Source: Bacillota bacterium (lineage in GTDB: Bacteria > Bacillota > Clostridia > Lachnospirales > Lachnospiraceae). Taken from it: a stretch of DNA of 64,000 bases. The position numbers were made by a program, and so were the translations under genes. Each line of letters starts with the position of its first letter. Positions within the stretch are counted from its first letter, which is position 1. The notes beneath the pieces were generated by a model. The model saw only the letters and a list, made by a program, of their open reading frames with translations. It was not told the DNA's origin and did not search any database. The stretch is taken from positions 1 through 64,000 of the forward strand of contig JAEZZQ010000001.1 in NCBI GenBank assembly GCA_023442465.1. The letters run 5' to 3'. Shown one piece after another: positions 62,287 through 64,000 of this stretch.

Positions 62287-64000
62287 ATGAGGATTGAAAG
62301 AATGAAACAGAAATTGATTGCGTTTGTGAGGAAAATAAAGACGGCATTCAGTACCTTAAGCGGAAAGGGAATCATCAAGTGGAAGGAGCTTTATTCTGCG
62401 GACAGAAAAAAAGCGTATGCTTTGGCCGGTATTATCTTCGCAGTATTTGCACTCTGTATCGCAGGCCTCATAAGCCTTGCCGTAATAAGCGGCAAGGATG
62501 AAGTCACATATAGAGAGGCGCAGGTGCAAAAAGGAAACCTGACGGTAGGAGTTACAGAAAGCGGGAATGTGACTATCGGAACATCCGAGCAGACCTTCGA
62601 CTTGGATATCAGTGAATATACGGGAAGCAGCAGTACTTTTGCATGGAACTCAGCTATGGGCGGAGGCATGGGACAGATGTTCCAGAATGCCGGAACCACC
62701 ACCTCATCGTCTGCCGGCAGAACGTTAGAGGTAGAGAAGGTGTATGTGTCGGCGGGGCAGGAAATTGCAAAAGGGACTCCGATTTTAAAATTGACGGATG
62801 AAAGTGTAAACAGTATCAGGCAGGAGCTTAAAGAGGATGCCTCTGATGCGCAGCTTACCTACGAGCAGACAGTAACGAATAAGCAGCAGGTGAGTACGCA
62901 GGCGCAGGGCGATTTGGATATTAATACGGCATATGGCGCGTATGCGGAATCGGAATATAACAATACGCTGGCTGCACTGAATGAATCGGTAGAAAGCGTG
63001 AAAGAACAACTTGCCAAGGCGCAGGAGGATTTGGCGGAAGATACCGGGAACCTGGCAGAAAGCCAGACCCTGCTGGAGGAACAGAAAACGGTGCTGGCTA
63101 ATGCGGAATATGCAAGGGATTACACCAGCAGGGATGACAGCCTGTACTGGTGGATCGTAGCGGTGAATACGGTAAGCGATACGGAGGATCTGATAGAGAC
63201 TCTTGAGGATGAAATAGACAGTACAGAAGAAGAAATAGAGGACTTAAATAAAAGCATTGCCTCTTTGAATACTCAGCTTTTGCTGGCTCAGAAGGAGCTG
63301 GAGGCAGGAACCATCAAAGCGAAGGCACAGAAGGAGCTTCGGCAGTACCAATATGAAAATGCACAGGAAATTTATGATGTGACGGTAGGGCAGAGTGATT
63401 TTGAAAGGGAAAAGGCCAAGGTGGATTATGATACCGCACAAGAGAAACTGGATGAATTCGACAGTATCATTCAAGACGGAATCATCTCCTCCGAATATAC
63501 CGGCATCATTGCGCAGGTCGGCATAAATACAGGTGACAGCCTGGAGCAGGATAGCTTGCTTATTACGCTGAACGATTATGAAGAAGCGATGATAACAGTG
63601 ACGGTAGACGAAGGGGATATGGAATATGCACAGACGGGCAATGCGGTAAATGTGGTCTTCACGGCTTTTCCTGATGATGTATTCAAGGGTAAGGTCACAG
63701 AAATCGGCGACGCACAGATCAATAGCAGCACGAACACTACAACCTATTCGGTTACAGTGACCATTACAGGAAATATCGACGGTTTGTATGAAGGAATGAG
63801 TACGGAGGTCACCTTCATTACGAAGGAATCGGCAGAAGTGCTGTACATACCTAACCGGGCAGTCATCAGGGAAGGAACTGCGTCCTATGTGAAGCTGAGG
63901 GATGAAAATGGGAACATTGTAACGAGGAAAGTGACTGCCGGGTTCTCGGATGGCGTGCATGTGGAAATAAAGGAAGGGCTTTCAGAGGGAGATACCATAT
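62287..64000 (+). CDS. Membrane-fusion protein 3 (HlyD/MacA type), 3' end outside window
   Basis: At least 571 residues, open to the right edge. The start is at 62287, or possibly ATG 62302, which has GAGG upstream. Membrane helix ~37-62, a Ser/Gly/Met-rich insertion at ~85-140 inside the first lipoyl half, long coiled coils ~170-390, second lipoyl half GIISSEYTGIIAQVGINTGD and barrel region NAVNVVFTAFPDDVFKG. Third paralogue in a row, 42 bp after gene 2. Confidence 0.85.
   Translation, partial: MRIERMKQKLIAFVRKIKTAFSTLSGKGIIKWKELYSADRKKAYALAGIIFAVFALCIAGLISLAVISGKDEVTYREAQVQKGNLTVGVTESGNVTIGTSEQTFDLDISEYTGSSSTFAWNSAMGGGMGQMFQNAGTTTSSSAGRTLEVEKVYVSAGQEIAKGTPILKLTDESVNSIRQELKEDASDAQLTYEQTVTNKQQVSTQAQGDLDINTAYGAYAESEYNNTLAALNESVESVKEQLAKAQEDLAEDTGNLAESQTLLEEQKTVLANAEYARDYTSRDDSLYWWIVAVNTVSDTEDLIETLEDEIDSTEEEIEDLNKSIASLNTQLLLAQKELEAGTIKAKAQKELRQYQYENAQEIYDVTVGQSDFEREKAKVDYDTAQEKLDEFDSIIQDGIISSEYTGIIAQVGINTGDSLEQDSLLITLNDYEEAMITVTVDEGDMEYAQTGNAVNVVFTAFPDDVFKGKVTEIGDAQINSSTNTTTYSVTVTITGNIDGLYEGMSTEVTFITKESAEVLYIPNRAVIREGTASYVKLRDENGNIVTRKVTAGFSDGVHVEIKEGLSEGDTI

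Overview
The window looks like chromosomal DNA of a Gram-positive anaerobe of the Lachnospiraceae/Clostridia type. The grounds are strong purine-rich ribosome binding sites, lipobox substrate-binding lipoproteins, a YesM/YesN-type sensory system, and adjacent tRNA-Asn(GTT), tRNA-Glu(TTC) and tRNA-Cys(GCA) genes behind a 23S rRNA gene. The assignment is by gene style only; no database comparison was possible.

Layout. (1) 1-830: the 3' end of a 23S rRNA, a spacer of 20-bp hairpin repeats, three tRNA genes and a terminator; no 5S rRNA gene is visible. (2) 946-9086: one very large GLUG-repeat surface protein, broken into three frames by two +1 shifts. (3) 9219-9431: a small Cys-rich protein on the minus strand. 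(4) 9840-17131: a carbohydrate operon (zinc dehydrogenase, complete ABC sugar importer, short-chain polyol dehydrogenase, ribulokinase), best read as pentitol (possibly D-arabitol) uptake and catabolism. (5) 17272-25704: its likely sensory unit, made of a binding-protein lipoprotein, two YesM-type histidine kinases (the first with a decayed ATP-binding domain), a YesN/AraC response regulator and a chemoreceptor.

(6) About 26131-54157: 26 genes, all on the plus strand, form the most unusual part of the window. It is a highly reducing type II polyketide/fatty-acid-like biosynthetic cluster: acyl carrier protein, phosphopantetheinyl transferase, two active ketosynthases, two ketosynthase-like chain-length-factor proteins, ketoreductases, a FabZ dehydratase with an ApeP-like partner, three BtrH-type proteins, an HHxxxD acyltransferase, two B12-binding radical SAM enzymes, two phytoene-desaturase-like flavoenzymes plus a degenerate one, a glycosyltransferase, a PIG-L deacetylase, an MBL hydrolase, a flavoprotein and a MacB-type exporter. 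No enoyl reductase or acyltransferase is present, so a polyene acyl chain attached to a sugar or amine is the simplest product class. The striking property is that nearly every enzyme class occurs as an intact member plus a paralogue that has lost catalytic residues (KS, KR, DH, FAD oxidoreductase, BtrH).

(7) 54497-56353 (minus): a redox operon with a 28-residue peptide, thioredoxin reductase, thioredoxin and an OhrR-like MarR regulator, under two ATTGTA(T/C)ACAAT boxes. (8) 56500-58412 (minus): an OmpR-type two-component system. (9) 58628 to the right edge (plus): three consecutive membrane-fusion (HlyD/MacA-type) proteins transcribed divergently from it, the third cut by the window end.
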